Positions 13,612 through 26,879 of a stretch of 64,000 nucleotides of DNA are shown one piece after another. The notes under the pieces are model-generated. The model was not told where the DNA came from and made no database searches. It saw only the letters and a list, made by a program, of their open reading frames with translations. The translations under genes and the position numbers were made by a program. Where the stretch lies: assembly GCF_020882245.1 (NCBI RefSeq), contig NC_083598.1:92013714-92077713 (forward strand), in the 5' to 3' direction. Source of the DNA: Rhopalosiphum padi. Lineage: Eukaryota > Arthropoda > Insecta > Hemiptera > Aphididae. The stretch's first letter is position 1. Every line of letters begins with the position of its first letter.

Positions 13612-14572
13612 AGGCTAGGGTATAAAATTATATTCGTTATAATGACGTATTTTCTAAAAAAACTAAATTAAATCTTAAGGTATACAAATTACATTATAAG
13701 TAGGTAATTGAAGTCTTTAAAGGAATGACTTAAGGAAATAAATATGTATATGCCATCGTACTACACATTTCAAGTTAACAGTATCGGCCTAATTGATTTT
13801 TGGATATTGTTCGTATTAACTTGGAGTGTACGAGGACAAGATATTATAGAATTTAGAGTGACACATCATATTATAAAATAATGCACAGTTTAAAACGTAT
13901 TTATCACAGAATAAGTTAATATTAATATATTATTTTTGTATTCACAGGTTCGAAAATAAAAAAAAACACCCGTTTCATAGTGAAATGCGTCATTAATAGG
14001 ATTGGGCGAGAGGATAAAAATACCTATTGTTAATACTTAATTCAATGTAGATAAACACATTCATCGTTCCGCTCAGGATAATCTACGCACTAAGCAGGCA
14101 TCATTTTTGTCAAATTTTTAATTTAAAAACAAAGTATAGGAAGCAGTACTGTATTACTGATGCATACAACATTTTGAGCCCATGACTGATTTATTTACTG
14201 CAACGAAAAGGGAAAAAGCGTTTTGAAAAAATAAAATTTAAAATGAAAATAAAAATAAAAACTTTAAAATTGTATTGCTCTATTTTAAATGCTTAAAAAA
14301 ATGTTATTAATTTATTAGCAAACAATAAATATATGAGAAACAAATTACTTGCAAAAGCTAAATAGATAAAACCCTATAGGTATATATATGTATATTGTAT
14401 GGTCGTATACGGTATACTCGTATGGAAATATTAGATATTATGTAACAAGTTTACTATGTTTTGATAGTAATAATTGTCATAATCGATAGACGGTAATCAT
14501 AATTTGAATTACATTAGTATGTTGGTAATGCATATTATATGCCTTATAGGTAATATGTACTAACTTGAATCT

Positions 14573-15192
14573 AGGTAAAAATATCCGAGGAAAAAATGTA
14601 AACGGTAAAAATTTCCGTTGTAAAATTGTCCAAAATCAAAAATGTCCATGGTAAAATTTTCAAAATAAACTAAGTCAAACAACTTGTTAAAAAATATTTA
14701 TAACAATATTTAAAAAAAAAAATAAACAATTCTTTCGTTATTGCTGTAGTCAGATATGAAAAGTGTATTTACAACATTGATTATAAATTATAATATTAAA
14801 AAAAAATAATTAATAATTCTTTTGTTATTGCTGTATATTTAAAAATGTCACATATATGTGTGTAAATTAACTGGTTTTTTTTTTTGGACATTTTTAAATA
14901 TCAATTATATACATTTTAAAAAGTTTTCAATACTTCTTTTGTTATTGTTATACTCCTCACATATTTTTTTTAAATTTTCCTTGCATATTAACATACCTAC
15001 ATTTTTTTCCTGAGGTTGTCCGATATCTCTGCCCAATTTTAGTAATTTTACAGAGTATTTTTTTGATGTGGATAACTAATGTGTTACAGAGTGTTCCCAT
15101 TTTATTATATTACGATCATTCAATTTTTCGATTTTGGAGAATTATACCATGGACATTCTTGGTTTCGGAAATTTTTATATAATATCACCTAA
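14573..15192. mobile_element. Non-autonomous element with long inverted terminal blocks
   Basis: The left arm contains TAAAAATTTCCG followed by AAAATGTCCATGGTAAAATT. The reverse complement of the right arm contains the same TAAAAATTTCCG followed by AGAATGTCCATGGTATAATT. Outer ends (TAGGTAA / TAGGTGA) are weakly similar. About 620 bp with no coding capacity. The superfamily is not determined. Confidence 0.6.
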
Positions 15193-17009
15193 CTTACTTA
15201 ATAGAAAATATAGTAATTTTTTCATATTTATACTAATATACTTAATAGTATATAATATTATATATTTAAAAAAAATTTAAAACATTAAATAAAAATATTA
15301 AGTATAATACTATTTATTTATTTTTATTAACTATTACTGTTATATATATATACATATATACCTATAGAATATAGATAGGTATGTACCACTTGTTATATAC
15401 ATGCAAATCGATATAGAGCTATAGAGCGGAAAATGGCTATATAGTATATATGCATATGTATAATTATATAAAGATTATATAATATAATATACCTACTGCG
15501 TATACTGTATACAACAAGGGTAATAATGTTGATATATTTGCTGCGTAAAAACTTAAAACAATTGAGACTGTAGTTAATGATGGTGAGTACCTTCAACCGT
15601 AGGTACTACGTTTTAAAATTACGCATTTAAGAATATGGCGTCAAGAGTAGGTTATATAGTATACCATTAATCATCTCCCCAGGACGTATAAACATAGTTG
15701 TTTTTTTTATATTTCGTGTTTCGTTCCTATTAGATTAGGTACTTACTATTATAATAATAATAACTACCTACCTACCAAGTACCTATGATTCGTCAATATT
15801 TATAACTATTATAACTGCAATTATTCAAATTTATATTATATAGTTGCCAGTAGGTACAGAACCGGTCAACCGGATACGTTTATCATGTTTAAATTTGGCT
15901 AACAGAACTGTCAGGATTTGTAAACACTGGTATTAAAGGTATATTAAAAAATAATATAAGTAGGTAGAATATGAATATATACATGACATCATATTGACCA
16001 TTTATTCTACCATATATAAAATAATAATAAGTCATAAGATTATTATTTTCGTAGGTACTATTCCTAGGTATCTACTATTTTTATTTATTAACGTTGTATC
16101 TTGTATGTATAATTTAAAATATTGATTTATATATCAATAATAATACGTAGTAAATATTAAAGCTATTTTATATTTTATTATCTCGTTTTGTTTTTATCGC
16201 CAAAGCCATCAAAAGATTAACTAATATGATGAAAATTAGGGTCAATAAATAATATTACAAACGGAAACCTTTGTTTTTTGTGGAAATTGTGAAATACTGA
16301 ACTGGTCTCTATGTATTGTCAATAATATACTGGTATTATTATTTATTACTAAACAAAATGTATTTTTAGAATGTATTTATTTAATAAAAAATGGTTGTGC
16401 AATTCTTAGTAACCATGAATAAAAATGATTAGATATATTTAAATTAAATATAAACAACAAAATAACATGCTAGGTAAGAAATTCGAACAAGTTAAATAAG
16501 TACTTATAGGTAACTATTATTTATCTAATATATTGCAATTCGCAGTAGATACTAGATACTTTATAGGCATAAATGAATAATCTGGAATAGTACTGTTGTA
16601 ATAGAAAACAACATAATATGAAATATATAAAAATATACTTTGTTGGATCTTAATTGCATATTTAAATTGCAACTGGATTATTAATTATATTTAATTTTTA
16701 TATGTTACAAGTAACATAAAATATTCACAGGTAGACCTTGGTATTTCAAATTACAAATTATTGACATTTAGTTTTAAAATTAAGTATGACCTTTTCATTA
16801 GCAGGTAGTAGAAACACAGTTTTATTTTAAAAGAATTATATAATATATATAGCCGTAAAAGTATAATAATTAAAGTGTTAGATATGCATAATACATGTAC
16901 ATTTTATTCTATTAATATACTATAGCCATCAGTTCTTATTATATTGCTATCATAAATAATTGAATATATTATCAGCATGTTATTATAGGTATATGTATAT
17001 ACTTAGGGC

Positions 17010-17348
17010 AGCCAGATTAAATTAAAAGAAATCCGGGACAATAAATTCTAACTTGACCTAATCGTCAATTTAGGATTTGTGTCTTGAGAAAGAAAGTATG
17101 ACTTTGAACCACTATAAACATTAAAATAATTCAAGCGATATAGCAGGTGATAATGTTAGCCATCTTGTCTTAGTATGTGCTAAAATATCCCGATACTGAA
17201 CATCTATATTATGCGTATTTGTGTGTGATTATTTATTATTATCAACAATTATTTTAAAAAAATTCGTTAAAGAAGAAGTTAAATTCCGGGACATTATTAT
17301 ATTGACAACTAATTCTGGGGCAACGACCGGGGTTTAACAACACCCTAT
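17010..17348. repeat. Possible MITE with TAGGG ends
   Basis: The left part reads TAGGGCAGCCAGATTAA and includes AATCCGGGACAAT. The right part, reverse-complemented, reads TAGGGTGTTGTTAAACC and includes AATGTCCCGGAATT. The opposed GGGACA motifs suggest a decayed inverted-repeat element. No target duplication is evident. Confidence 0.35.
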
Positions 17349-18009
17349 CCAGGACATGAATTCCTAAACCAGTATAACGTATTAAATATATTTCAATATT
17401 TGCTTTTGATTGGAAATGCATCCCTATTATACTTTGTTTTAAATATTTTTTTTTTTTTAAAAACTAAAATATTCTACAATTATGCCAATTAAGGTATCCA
17501 GTGCTAATGTAATTTTGTTCACAAAAATACACTACAACAATAGTGATCCTGTCCTGAAGAATTAACCAAGTTTGATTAACTATTTTTTTTTTATTAATAC
17601 AAGTTAATACTCTATATTTACCATTAGAATTGAATTTTGTTTTTTATATTTTAATCTCAAACTTTACAATATATCTAAAAAAAAGACAATTCTGAATTTT
17701 AACCTTTTTTAGAGTTTATTTTAAAACAAATTTAAATAAAATTAAACATCGAAATTTAATAAAAGTTATAGTAAATTCTTCTTTCAAAAAAATAGTTAAC
17801 AATATTCGTCCCACGGGAAATGAAATTTTTCCAGAGAATTCATTTTCGTTATTTTGTTAATATATTACATCATATCGTGAACCCGCTTCCCACAATATCA
17901 AGAAGTAGATTATAGAAAAATTATTATAATATTGAAATGACTACTAAAATACAAAATATAATTTTCAAAATTGATAAGTAAAATATTAGAATCTCAGAAT
18001 AGATTACAT

Positions 18010-18273
18010 CAAGAGCGACTCCAAGGGGAGGGGCTTAGGGCCTTGCTCTCCAAGACCGTATTTCTAAAAAAATGTATATTGTTAAAATCATATTACAAAC
18101 AAAAAAACATATTATACTATTAACTATCATAGAAACGTACAAGTATATAGATAAATCATATATAGACACATTTCTGTATGGATTACAAAAATATGCCAAG
18201 AGCCCAAGAGCCCCAAGAATAATAAGAAAAATTAAACAAGGGCCTCCCCGACCAAGTTTCTGGAGCCACCCTG
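18010..18273. mobile_element. hAT-type MITE with perfect 8-bp target duplication
   Basis: GATTACAT at 18002-18009 is repeated at 18274-18281. Termini CAAGAGCGACTCCA (left) and CAGGGTGGCTCCA (reverse complement of right) are imperfect inverted repeats. The 264-bp interior has no transposase. An open frame that crosses the right end (18072-18329 +) is fortuitous. Confidence 0.8.
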
Positions 18274-19655
18274 GATTACATTTTATCCAGTCTGTGTTAA
18301 AATTATTTATAGCAGATAGAAATAAATAATAATATTGGTTAATGGTTATTACTTATTAGTGTTATTACTCACATAAAATTTTACACAAAACTGTATCCCG
18401 TGGTAAACTTAATCCAAAATTAATTGACATTTTATCACCGAAATTTGAAATATTTATAGACTATAGTTAATAATAATAGTTATCGATGGAACAATTAAAT
18501 TTTATTAGAATGAATGAGTAGGATACAAAATATAAAAAATACAATTGTTCATTTAGCAAACTTTTATACAATTATAAGTATATATAGTACTTAGTGTTGT
18601 ATCCATCGGTCACACCATGTGGGATTCTGTTTTGGATATTAAGCTTTTCAACTAGGTCAAGTGTCAAAATTTAAACATTCACAATTAAATACCTACTCAC
18701 TGCGTTATAATAAAAATAATGATATGATACCTACAAGAAGCCCTTAAGTGGAAATAATTGATGTTTCTTCATTTAAAATATTCAAATGTTATTGCAATTA
18801 AGTGGATTTCTGGACTTAAACAATATCAAATTTTAATTGACATACTCGACATAAATCCTTAAATACATTGTATAGATAAAGATAACTGATATAAATATTA
18901 TGTATCTGTATATTGTATAACTATATAATAAGGAAAGGTAAAATAATAACAAAAGATAACACAAGATTATAATAATATATACATTATACATAAACGTATT
19001 ATATATATTTGTATGTTTAATTATTATTTATTAAAGCTATAGCTCGATGGTTTAGTTATCAAAATCTAAAAATCACTGATAATAGTGATAACTATATGTC
19101 TATGCTATTAACTATGTTCTCATTAATTTAAACATAAATTTTATTGTGTTACTATAAAAGTATAAAGTTCCAGGATAATTATCTATGTGACTATGAGTGC
19201 AAGTTTAAATAATAATAAAATCATTAATAATTCATGAACTTAAAACTGCCACAAGAGTTAAATTTAAACCTTAGTTATTTGTAAATGTATCAGTATAATA
19301 CAATTTTATTGTAAACCTAATGTGGCGTATTTATTATGATATGTTATAAGGAGAAAATATTAAAATACCTATTACAATTATTATTAAAAATCTACAAGTT
19401 AATACAAAAGTATAATACAGTTATTAATAGGTATCAGTGGCATCATTGTGAAGCAAAATCTAAAATTTTTGTCCAGCCCATCTAATTTATATGTCAAAGT
19501 CAAACCCATTTGAGAAGTGAAGTGATGACTTCAAATGACAAATCAGTTTGGTGTCACTGTTAAACAAAACAGTATAACACATACAAAAAAGTACCACTGA
19601 AGTAGACATACCTGTGTCATCTGCCTCTAAATCTTAGATCATATAGTATATGAGT

Positions 19656-19827
19656 CAGAGACGGCCTTAGGGTGGAGCAAGGCCTGGAGAAAATCGTATT
19701 TATTTTTTTTTGCCATTATAGTATAATATAATAATGTCTAATTTCATTAATGCGAGGCCTAAAATATCATTCCAAAGCACGAGACCCTGGGCATGGGCCC
19801 CTCTGCCCCTATCTAAAACTGGCACTG
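19656..19827. mobile_element. hAT-type MITE with perfect 8-bp target duplication
   Basis: ATATGAGT at 19648-19655 is repeated at 19828-19835. Termini are CAGAGACGGCCTTAGGG (left) and CAGTGCCAGTTTTAGATAGG (reverse complement of right). The element is 172 bp and non-coding. Confidence 0.8.
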
Positions 19828-20160
19828 ATATGAGTATATGGTCTAAACTCTAAATATACCAGTATGCCACTGGCAATTCTATAACTCAATATCTGAAGGG
19901 ATCTGGGATAAAACAATAAAAGCAAAATAAACAATATTATAATAAAATAAAAAATAAAAATAACCACGATCATTAAATATCAATTTGTGTCTATAAGTTA
20001 TAATTCATTATATTAGTTTAACATTTTTTATTAAGTACAAAAAATGTATTTACTTATCCCCGATAACTGAAGCAATGCGAGTATAATAATAGGGATTTAA
20101 TAAAACAAATTCATTAGCTGATAAATTATTTACCAAGATAAACCATTAAAAAATTAACAT

Positions 20161-23100
20161 TTATTTATTATGCTTAGTTTTACTTTTGATAGATTTTACA
20201 AGATTAGATAGTTCTGGATTAATAATTGATTGTTTGGATTTCTTTTTTGGAGGAACATCAACCTATAAATAAATAAAATGATTATAATAATAATATATTA
20301 ATATATTTTATTCCATTTAGTTCCAATATTTTACTTTTAGTGCTTGTATACTTTTATTTTGTACATTAAGTAAATTATATTGTTTGTAAAATTATATATA
20401 TATATATTATATATTATATATCAATAATATTTTACAATACCATCTTGCCCCAATGACACTGGTCACTGAGAACACTGAAGTAAAATAATACTCAATACTC
20501 ATTCTCAGTGTCATATTTATATTTTTATATTAATTGTTAACAAAATTGTAAATAATATTTAAAATCTTACTAACTTTTTCCGTATCATACTGTTGTCTCC
20601 TTGATGCCTTTTCAGAAATAAATTCTTCCATGCCTTTAGTTCTTTTGAATTTTGGATCAGCAGGGTCAATATTAAATAAATGCGATGTGTATAATGCCGA
20701 AAATCGATCATCTTTTACATCCACCTAAACAGCATGAAGATTTATGAAAAACAAGAAATCAAATTTTGTTTAATAATTTGATAACTTACAGAGAAACCAT
20801 CACTAACAGATTTCTCATTTGAAATCTTCTTTTTATTCTTTTTTTTTAGGCTTTTAATTTCTTCTTCTTGTATTTTTTTCATATTAAAATGTTGTTTTTC
20901 ACTAGGTTCTTCATCCATCAATAACAATTCTAGTTCTGCTTGTTGTTTGATTTGTGTATTTTCATTCTCTGAATCATTTTCATTATCTTTAGTTTTATTT
21001 GTTTCTTTTCTAAGTTTTTGCTTTTCTCTCATTCTTTCTTTCTTTTTTTCCATCATTTTCTGGAATGGTGTCAAATTTTTCTTTGATTTTTCATCAACTG
21101 ATTTTTGTACCTTTTCTTGCAAACCAATACCCCACGAAATTTCTAATTCTGAATCTTTACTCGCCTTTTTATCTTCTTCATCTTGTATGTTTTGTAATAG
21201 TTCTTTATATTTATCTAACGGAGTTTTTTTAGGACCACCATCTTCATTATTTTCCTCAACAGATTTATTACTTTCGTCATCACTATTTTCATCTTCTGAA
21301 CTAAAAGCTACATACTTCTGTAAATCGCTATCATTAATTTCACTTTTAGGATTTGTCTTCAGTTTATTTACTAATTCACTACGTCTTGGATCTGTTTCAT
21401 CCCATGTAAGATTCACTTTCGCTTGTTGTAAAGCAGTAGTAGTGAATAAATGAGGTTTGTACTTAGTTAAATCTGGTAATTTATCACAAATTTCTTTTGG
21501 TTCCTATAAAATGATATAAATATATTTACATAATAATTTTATTATGCATATTCATTATATCTAGACATAATACATATGCTGGGTTGCATGAAAAATGTAT
21601 TAATTAAATCATTTAATACAATTTAATGGACCAACTAAATCATGTTTAATGAACCATTAGCTCACTATTAATTAATTTAATGTTTAATAATTGTTCACAA
21701 AAACCCAGCAATAATCTTTAAAATGAAATACATCTAGACTAAAATATATACATATATTGGTATTTTAACAATTGTTAGTACAATTAAGAGGACGTTTCAC
21801 TCTCATGTGTTGTATTCATCTTACATATGTACAATATAGTAAAAACCGTTTCACATGGATAAGAACCACTATGGTTTTAGTCTAAGTTAAACAACTCAAT
21901 TTTCATACTTTAAAAAGGAAAACATTTGGTTATGCAACATCATTTTTAATTTTTGATGTCATCAATATAAAAAAAGTTCTAATCATTTCAAAATCTATTA
22001 TTTTGTTGTTTTTCAAACTTAAATAAGTTTTTTTTTTAGTTCTAATATCGAAAAAATAAAAACAATATTGCAAAGTCCAAAATGTCCTCTTTCTAGTATG
22101 TAAATTTTGTTGCTTAACTTGGGTTACAGCCCGAGTGATCCTTGCCAGCATGAAACTATTTTTACTATGTTGTACATTTGTAAGATGGAGACAACACATA
22201 AGGGTGAAGCGTCTTCTTAAGATTATGTAATAATATAATATTATGTTTAAATTATTTATTAATTTAATAACTATTAGATAAATAAAAAAATTTGAATAAA
22301 AATGCAATTGAAATAATTGAATACTATCAATTAAGTCAAAAATTTAAAATACATTAATTTAAGTTAAATTAAAAAATTATAAATTATATTTAATTTAATC
22401 ATTAATTGTTGTAGATGAAATACAATTCATGAGTTATTTCAATTTTAAATAAATATTTATAAATATTTAAACTTATAATCCATCTATAGTTTAAACAGTA
22501 ATTTATTAGTGTTTCAACATTCTCCTGAATAAGTTCTGACATTAATGATAACAATTTCACTTCTTTTAATTTTAATTAAATTACTTTCTATACTAGTTTA
22601 GACTCCTTTCTCCATTTAATATTATTTATTTATTCTACTTTTATTATTCATAGTTATTTAAAAACAATTAAATAATACTAAAAATGTTAAAGATCAAGCA
22701 TGGATTTTTTAATATGTAACATCAAATGCTATCAGCTTTAGATACATAGTAAAAAATAAATACTTATTGGACCTATATTATACTTGTCAATTAAAATAAT
22801 TAGATAGTTACTTGATCAAATTCTGTATCATCTGGTACAAATCGTAAATCTAAACGTGTGGCACTACTTTCATATTCTATACCATCACAATCGGTATATA
22901 TTTTACCAGCAGTTCCAGGAGAGTCGCATACAATAATAGCATAATAATATTTAAGTCTTGCTAGTTGATATTTACGTAGTTTTTCCATGTGAAATTTACT
23001 TCCATCTTCTTCTTCCTAATAAAAAATAAAAAATATAACTTTTAATATGTATATTTTAGAAATTTTCAACAGTACTTGATCACTATCATCAGATGAACCA

Positions 23101-23946
23101 ATTTCCTTGGGGTTACTAGAAATTAGTTCAGGAGGCCCTTTAACTTCCTCTTCTTGCATTCGTTTCATACCAAACTCAGATGGATAAATCTAAATAGACA
23201 TAATATATTTATGTAATTTTAGTAAAAATATTTGTTTATAAACTTACAGTTACAGATTTTATGTAACCATCACTAGGTAAAAATGAATTAAAAAGAATCA
23301 TCAAATCAGCAGCTTGAATTCTATCCCAATCCATATTACACAAGGCTAACCTAGACGTGGCCTCTTCAACATTATCAGCATCCTTGTCTAATTCTCCCCA
23401 ACAATGTTCCACGTTTTCTGCATATAAGTAATATTAATAAAGTATATTTTTTAAATATAAAATTACAAAACAATATTAAAAACTTTTATAGATAATATAT
23501 TTACCTTCATTTTCTTCATCAGAAGATGTATCATCATCTGATGAGCTGTCAGATAATAATTCACCATCTCCTCTAGCATAATCTACTGTTTTATCTTTTA
23601 AGCGGTCTTTGATACTTTTACTGGTTATGCTACTGTCTACATTATCATCATCATCTTCAATTAATGTTTGTTCTTCTGACTCGGATTCTTGAGTAACATC
23701 ATCAGTAGAATTTTGCTCAGAATCTGTGTCATCTTTTTCATCATCAGACATATGGTAAAACTTTTTGAAGTCATCAGTAGTAGAACCCCTTAGGGGTTTT
23801 CCTCTTTTATCAATAGTATATTTAACTTTAAATCGTTTGTCATTAAATATTGACTGAAACCGTTTATCAATTTTAACTTTGCGATCAGCTTTAGGTATAC
23901 GCCTAAACTTTGGATCATCACCAATTTTTGAAAATCGTTTATCCAT
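20161..23946 (-). CDS. ESF1: ESF1 homolog, nucleolar pre-rRNA processing factor
   Basis: Seven coding exons (23946-23505, 23417-23248, 23189-23076, 23015-22812, 21503-20790, 20724-20575, 20262-20161) join in phase to 631 aa ending at TAA 20163-20161. The start MDKRFSKIGDDPKFRR is the ESF1 N-terminus, so the upstream Met of the open frame is rejected; a 54-bp 5'UTR intron (24014-23961) appears to precede it. Domains: an acidic Asp/Glu/Ser segment (about 90-150), an RRM-like core (about 165-310, with SRLALCNMDWDRI), a charged coiled-coil-like middle, and a C-terminal NUC153 motif (about 549-580, DDRFSALYTSHLFNIDP). By family knowledge ESF1 acts in the small-subunit processome for 18S rRNA maturation. 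It is shorter than human ESF1 (851 aa). The 1.3-kb intron 4 carries a TTAA-flanked MITE. Confidence 0.95.
21784..22220. mobile_element. piggyBac-like MITE in ESF1 intron 4
   Basis: TTAA at 21784-21787 and 22217-22220 flank a 429-bp insert. The left end reads GAGGACGTTTCACTCTCATG and the reverse complement of the right end reads GAAGACGCTTCACCCTTATG; similarity continues through GTGTTGT and ATCTTACA. TTAA duplication is the signature of piggyBac-type insertion. No transposase is present; the open frame at 21930-22307 (-) runs across its right end and is spurious. A related copy lies at 53651-54088. Confidence 0.8.
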
Positions 23947-24014
23947 GATGAATATAAAATCTAAAATCAATAAAATTATGAGAAACAATGTTCTCAAAAG
24001 CTAATATTTTTTAC

Positions 24015-25726
24015 CTAATTAACTGAATAATAAATAATTAATGAAATTTTGCGGTAATCATCATATTGGTTAAAGCACTTACCAATTAATATATATATAT
24101 ATATATTTCTTTAAGCACAATTTTTGTATTTTGTGTGAACTTTTGTTTTTAGATTAATACATATATTATTACTTAATTTTTAAGCAGTAACCACATAATT
24201 GTTATCATTTTTTTTTATATATAATCAGACATGCACGTGTTATTTATCAACAATTCGATTTTATTCCACGGTTTAAGATACTGTCTAGATCATACTATTC
24301 TATGGTTTAAGATATATCTTATCATGATCTATTCTATGGTATAATCAATAATTATTGAATAATTAATATTTAATTGCAAAGTAAACATAAATTATTATTA
24401 TGTTTACAATTAATATTTATTGGTTAGGTATTAGGTTTGCAACATAATATTAATTAATAAAATCATGGATTGTAGATTAAAAAATTGTTCTAGGTAAAAC
24501 ACAGTTTTGTTGAAACATGAAATATTTATTAAAATATATGATTATAATGAGATACAAATACATAAAATAAATAAATCATAATAAATATCTTGGCTATCTA
24601 GTGAAATACCAAGTCATTATTAATTATTATATTACCAACTGAATTTAAGTAATTTAGTTGTATAATGTAGGTAATCATACTTATATTATGTTGTTTGACA
24701 TCAAAAAGTATTAAACATTCAATTGTGTTTTTAATTGTTCAAGATTTTTTGTAACTTGAATAATATTGTAGAATGTAGATTAAAAATACATTTTTTATCA
24801 TAACATTTTAAATCATGCCAAATAAACCCAAAGTAATTTATTAATTAGTCTGAAATATTTTATGTACTTATCTGATACAATTAATAGAATGGATAATAAT
24901 TGATTCAAAATAAATTAAAAATATTTCTAGGCTTCCTTAGAAAATTTATAAAATATTGGTTTATTACTTTAAAAAATGTATACATTTGTAACAATTTACA
25001 AGTTATGGACATTATGTTGTGTTCAGAAAATTTTTTCAGGTGAACACAACATAGAATTTACAATACCGATCTTGGAGTATATTATATTATAAATATAAGA
25101 CGCCATATTTGTTCCCAGTCTCCCAGAAAGGTATAGACAAGCAACAGCAAACTCTATATTTTACTAGTTGATTTAATATTGGTAAAAGAATCCACCAAAG
25201 ATTTATTTACATCATAATTAGATCTTAAACTTTTAGTATGCTACATCTTTTATCTTCAAACACTACCTCACTACTTTAAGAAGTGTACCCGATAAATAAT
25301 GTAAATACTGAATTATTTTATTACTATTTCATACAAAGTAAATGTGTATTTATACATTTTACTAATTTGTGTTAAGATTTGAATAAATGTCATAAGTTTA
25401 TAAAACTTATGGAATACAACTTAAAAACATTTATTTTAATTAATTCAATAATTCGGTTTGGTTGTTTTCAAGACCAGTTAGTGTAGTAAGAATTGGCTAA
25501 TAGCCTATCGATAATATTAGTGACGTAATACATTTGAATAAATATTATATATTTTTGAACTTATGAAATAATAATAGTGAACAACTTTTATAGTATAAAA
25601 TAAAATTGTAATTATTATTAAGTAAATAACACAAAATTGCTTTTTAATTTGAAATCATTATACAGCAGGATTGGTTTTTTACATAGGATGTTTTAATGTT
25701 TTTTTCTTAATTACATAGTTCATACA
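24015..25726. other. ESF1 5' flank / TMA7 3' flank
   Basis: AT-rich spacer between two minus-strand genes. The probable ESF1 first exon (5'UTR) begins just right of 24014, where an AG/GTAAAA donor is seen on the minus strand. Near 24260-24340 a TCTATGGTTTAAGATA-like word is repeated. Nothing else is recognisable. Confidence 0.45.
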
Positions 25727-25921
25727 TTATTTTTTGCCAGATTTCTTTATACCGCCACTGACCATTGGTCCTTTTTGGGCAGCTTTTGTTTTAAGATCAT
25801 TCAATGCTTTTTGTTGTTCTTTTAATTTTTGTTTCATTTTTAAATCATCTTCATCTATTTCTTTAGATTCTTTCTTAGGGTTTTTTAAAGGCTTCTTTTT
25901 TCCTCCTTCGCGTCCAGACAT
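25727..25921 (-). CDS. TMA7: Translation machinery-associated protein 7
   Basis: A single coding exon encodes 64 aa, the typical length of TMA7/CCDC72. It starts MSGREGGKKKPLK, has a Lys/Glu-rich helical middle (KMKQKLKEQQKAL) and ends with Gly- and Lys-rich SGGIKKSGKK. TMA7 is a small conserved ribosome-associated protein in yeast and animals; its exact activity is poorly known. A splice acceptor (AACAG at 25930-25926, minus strand) lies 4 nt before the ATG. A strong donor (CT/GTAAGT) is at 26214, so a 5'UTR intron of about 290 bp with a first exon just right of 26214 is likely. The gene follows ESF1 upstream on the same strand, but these are separate transcription units. Confidence 0.95.
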   Translation of the reverse strand: MSGREGGKKKPLKNPKKESKEIDEDDLKMKQKLKEQQKALNDLKTKAAQKGPMVSGGIKKSGKK

Positions 25922-26879
25922 ATTGCTGTTAGAAAATAAAAATAAGAAATCAGATAAAAATTATCTATATATCATGAGATACAATGAACAACTACTTGTA
26001 TTTGATGTTCTTTTAAAGTGTCCATATTAAGATGAGTATTATTTTATTAAACAAAAAACAAAAACAAATTCAATATTGAAAAATGAAAACGAAAACTACA
26101 TTCAAGTGCAATGAGTTGTTATTATAAATACAATTTGAAAAAAAAAATCCCTGTGATCTACAATGGTTTAATGGTAAATTATATACAAATTAATAAATTT
26201 ATATCAATACTTACAGATAGTTTTAAAGTTGTGGTTACTAAATTAAATTGTAATGAGTTATTTAAAAAATTGTAAGGACACAAACTAACAAATTAATATT
26301 TAAGATTTAAAAGGACCTATACGGTCTATGTCCTATGAGTGTAATGAGTGTATCACAAAATAAATATATTATAGTGTGCTGTGTGCGCTATGTGCAGATA
26401 TTTTAACCCAATGCTCAATGCAGTATTCATTATACAATACCAAAATTGGTAACCAGATAGTAAAAATCAGTTACCACCAGTTTGTGGTTAGAACCATTTT
26501 TCAATTCAAAGATAACAATTCAAGGATGTTAAATACTTTGAAAGCCCGGAAATAACGGATTTAAAATTATTTATCTACATTATTATCAACACAGAACGAT
26601 AGCTATTATAACTTTGTTTTTATTGAAATATATAAAATATAATATTGCTATTTGTTAATCACTTTATTCCAATGCAATAAATGAGTGAGTTGCAAAAGAG
26701 TTTTTTTCGAATATGTATGATGTATTTACAATCAGTTCAATAGATTTAATAAGTATTAAGTACAACACTTAAATGTGATAGATGTTATGTTGAAATAATC
26801 AAGATCAGGAGAGAATTTACCATATTGGCACCCTCAAGTGAATACTACTGAAGAATATTTTTGTCACTGTACTCGTAGT

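Larger units (their letters stand above)
9700..20160. other. Gene-free intergenic span
   Basis: About 10.4 kb without a supportable gene on either strand. Open frames here are short and made of low-complexity AT codons. The recognisable content is transposon-derived (entries at 12040, 13272, 14573, 18010 and 19656) plus a GT/GC microsatellite. A candidate polyadenylation hexamer for ESF1 (AATAAA on the minus strand, + strand 20027-20032) is near its right edge. Confidence 0.6.

Noticed and set aside
19435..19559. Possible hAT element (CAGTGGCA ... GTGTCACTG)
   Set aside because: The ends look right but the flanking 8-mers (ATAGGTAT and TTAAACAA) do not match, so insertion cannot be shown.
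20947..21453. 168-codon + strand frame rich in Ser and Phe
   Set aside because: It is the antisense shadow of the Lys/Glu-rich ESF1 exon 21503-20790 on the minus strand.
21930..22307. 125-codon minus-strand frame
   Set aside because: It crosses the right end of the TTAA-flanked MITE and has no family resemblance.
23945..23997. Upstream Met giving an extended ESF1 N-terminus (MRTLFLII...)
   Set aside because: This stretch reads as a 54-bp 5'UTR intron plus UTR; the family's N-terminus starts at MDKRF.
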